From the NCBI GenBank assembly GCA_029983705.1, contig JASBYZ010000002.1, positions 1 to 44,564 on the forward strand: 44,564 nucleotides of DNA, read 5' to 3'. A program made the position numbers and the translations under genes. Source of the stretch: Coriobacteriales bacterium. GTDB lineage: Bacteria; Actinomycetota; Coriobacteriia; Coriobacteriales; JAEZZM01. The notes below the pieces were generated by a model, which saw only the letters and a program-made list of their open reading frames with translations, did no database searches and was not told where the DNA came from. This document shows positions 43,794-44,564 of this stretch, piece by piece; positions within the stretch are counted from its first letter, which is position 1, and every line of letters starts with the position of its first letter.

Positions 43794-43811
43794 GACTAAA
43801 GGACAGGAGAT

Positions 43812-44564
43812 ATGACAAAAAGCTCTCAGACCTCAGTATTGGATAATAGCCTTATTTGGTTTGGTGCTGCAGTTTCTATTGCAGAAATTCTTACCGGTAC
43901 CTATTTTGCAGAATTAGGTCTAACTCAGGGACTTCTTGCGATTGTAATAGGCCACCTAATTGGCTGTAGCTTTCTCTTTTTATCAGGCTTAATTGGAGCT
44001 CAAACAAAAAAGTCTGCAATGGAAAGCGCTAAGCTTAGTTTTGGAAGCTTAGGTGCTAAGTTTTTTGCAGTACTTAATGTGATTCAGCTTTTGGGCTGGA
44101 CCTCTATCATGATTTTTCAGGGCTCTCTTGCAGCTAACAAACTTATTAGTATTGGTATGCCACTGTGGTGTCTTGCAATTGGAGTGCTCATACTTATCTG
44201 GGTATTTATAGGTGTTAAGCGCCTTGGGCTTCTTAACAAGTTTGCTATGAGTGCCCTTCTTGTGCTCTGTATTTTCTTAGGCTTTATAGTTATTGGCTCA
44301 GGTGAAGTGCACCCGGTGCAAAGCACGGGTTTAAGCTTTGGGGCAGCTCTCGAACTCTCTATAGCTATGCCGCTCTCCTGGCTCCCTCTAATTAGTGACT
44401 ACAGTTCTAAGGCAGAAAAACCTTTTGCGGCAACTCTTGCAAGTTGCGCAGTTTACGGTATCACCTCTTGTGCTATGTACATTATTGGAATGTGCTCAGT
44501 TCTCTTTAGTGGATCTCTTGAACTTTCAGAGATTATACTTGCTGCAGGTTTTGGCCTAGGTGGT
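43812..44564 (+). CDS. cytX: CytX-like purine/pyrimidine (hydroxymethylpyrimidine) transporter, 3'-truncated
   Basis: 251 residues are visible from ATG 43812, with GACAGGAG upstream; the frame is open to the window end. The first seven or so membrane helices of a nucleobase-cation-symport (NCS1) transporter are present. 'LIWFGAAVSIAEILTGTYFA' and 'LSIAMPLSWLPLISDYSS' match the CytX subgroup, proposed to carry the thiamine precursor hydroxymethylpyrimidine. The assignment within NCS1 is from recognition only, and no thiamine gene is in view. Confidence 0.82.
   Translation, partial: MTKSSQTSVLDNSLIWFGAAVSIAEILTGTYFAELGLTQGLLAIVIGHLIGCSFLFLSGLIGAQTKKSAMESAKLSFGSLGAKFFAVLNVIQLLGWTSIMIFQGSLAANKLISIGMPLWCLAIGVLILIWVFIGVKRLGLLNKFAMSALLVLCIFLGFIVIGSGEVHPVQSTGLSFGAALELSIAMPLSWLPLISDYSSKAEKPFAATLASCAVYGITSCAMYIIGMCSVLFSGSLELSEIILAAGFGLGG

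Noticed and set aside
43708-43811. TPP riboswitch before the CytX-like gene
   Set aside because: The CTGAGA and ACCTGATCTGG-type conserved segments are absent; only a short CTGAGG is present.

Overview
The window looks like a chromosomal segment of an anaerobic actinobacterium of class Coriobacteriia, probably family Atopobiaceae (Atopobium/Lancefieldella/Olsenella type). This is inferred from three things: the contiguous Gram-positive style ribosomal protein block, sortase signals of the LPKTSD/IPKTSD form, and a C-P lyase operon ending in a PHP-family phosphodiesterase, as known from the coriobacterium Eggerthella lenta. The DNA is moderately AT-rich. TTG and GTG starts are common, so several starts were set by Shine-Dalgarno (SD) position. 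I see no IS element, prophage, CRISPR array, tRNA or rRNA.

Region 1 (1-3912): surface proteins. A 5'-truncated sortase substrate is followed by a large wall-anchored metallophosphoesterase with a LamG-like domain. Each has its own terminator. A third sortase substrate, a 941-residue adhesin-like protein, lies at 25051-27876.

Region 2 (4139-18555): phosphorus scavenging. A three-gene ABC transporter (ATPase, lipoprotein, fused permease) resembles 2-aminoethylphosphonate/iron-type systems. After a strong terminator comes a complete, tightly packed C-P lyase operon: phnD-phnC-phnE-phnE-phnG-phnH-phnI-phnJ-phnK-phnM-phnL and a PHP phosphodiesterase. Phosphonate is imported by PhnCDE, attached to ribose triphosphate by PhnGHIL, trimmed by PhnM and cleaved by PhnJ. 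The cyclic ribose phosphate product is then probably opened by the PHP enzyme, with no phnP or phnN in the operon.

Region 3 (18552-22481, minus strand): zinc acquisition. A ZinT-like lipoprotein, a ZnuA-like lipoprotein, ZnuC and ZnuB form one operon, whose promoter overlaps two adjacent palindromes. Upstream on the same strand is an unreported-looking 50-residue lipoprotein gene with its own promoter. Region 4 (22482-24958): a divergent acetamidase/formamidase-family gene and an APC-family permease, with a CRP/FNR-like palindrome in the divergent gap.

Region 5 (27946-43622): a 27-gene translation block, rpsL-rpsG-fusA-rpsJ-rplC-rplD-rplW-rplB-rpsS-rplV-rpsC-rplP-rpmC-rpsQ-rplN-rplX-rplE-rpsN-rpsH-rplF-rplR-rpsE-rpmD-rplO-secY-adk-map. 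tuf is missing after fusA, and map is not followed by infA. Several unusually long, structured spacers interrupt the block. The leaders before rpsL and rplB share a colinear set of short blocks, and the rplB leader is preceded by an intrinsic terminator inside the S10 cluster, which suggests an uncharacterised regulatory RNA. The window ends in a 3'-truncated CytX-like transporter gene preceded by hairpins.
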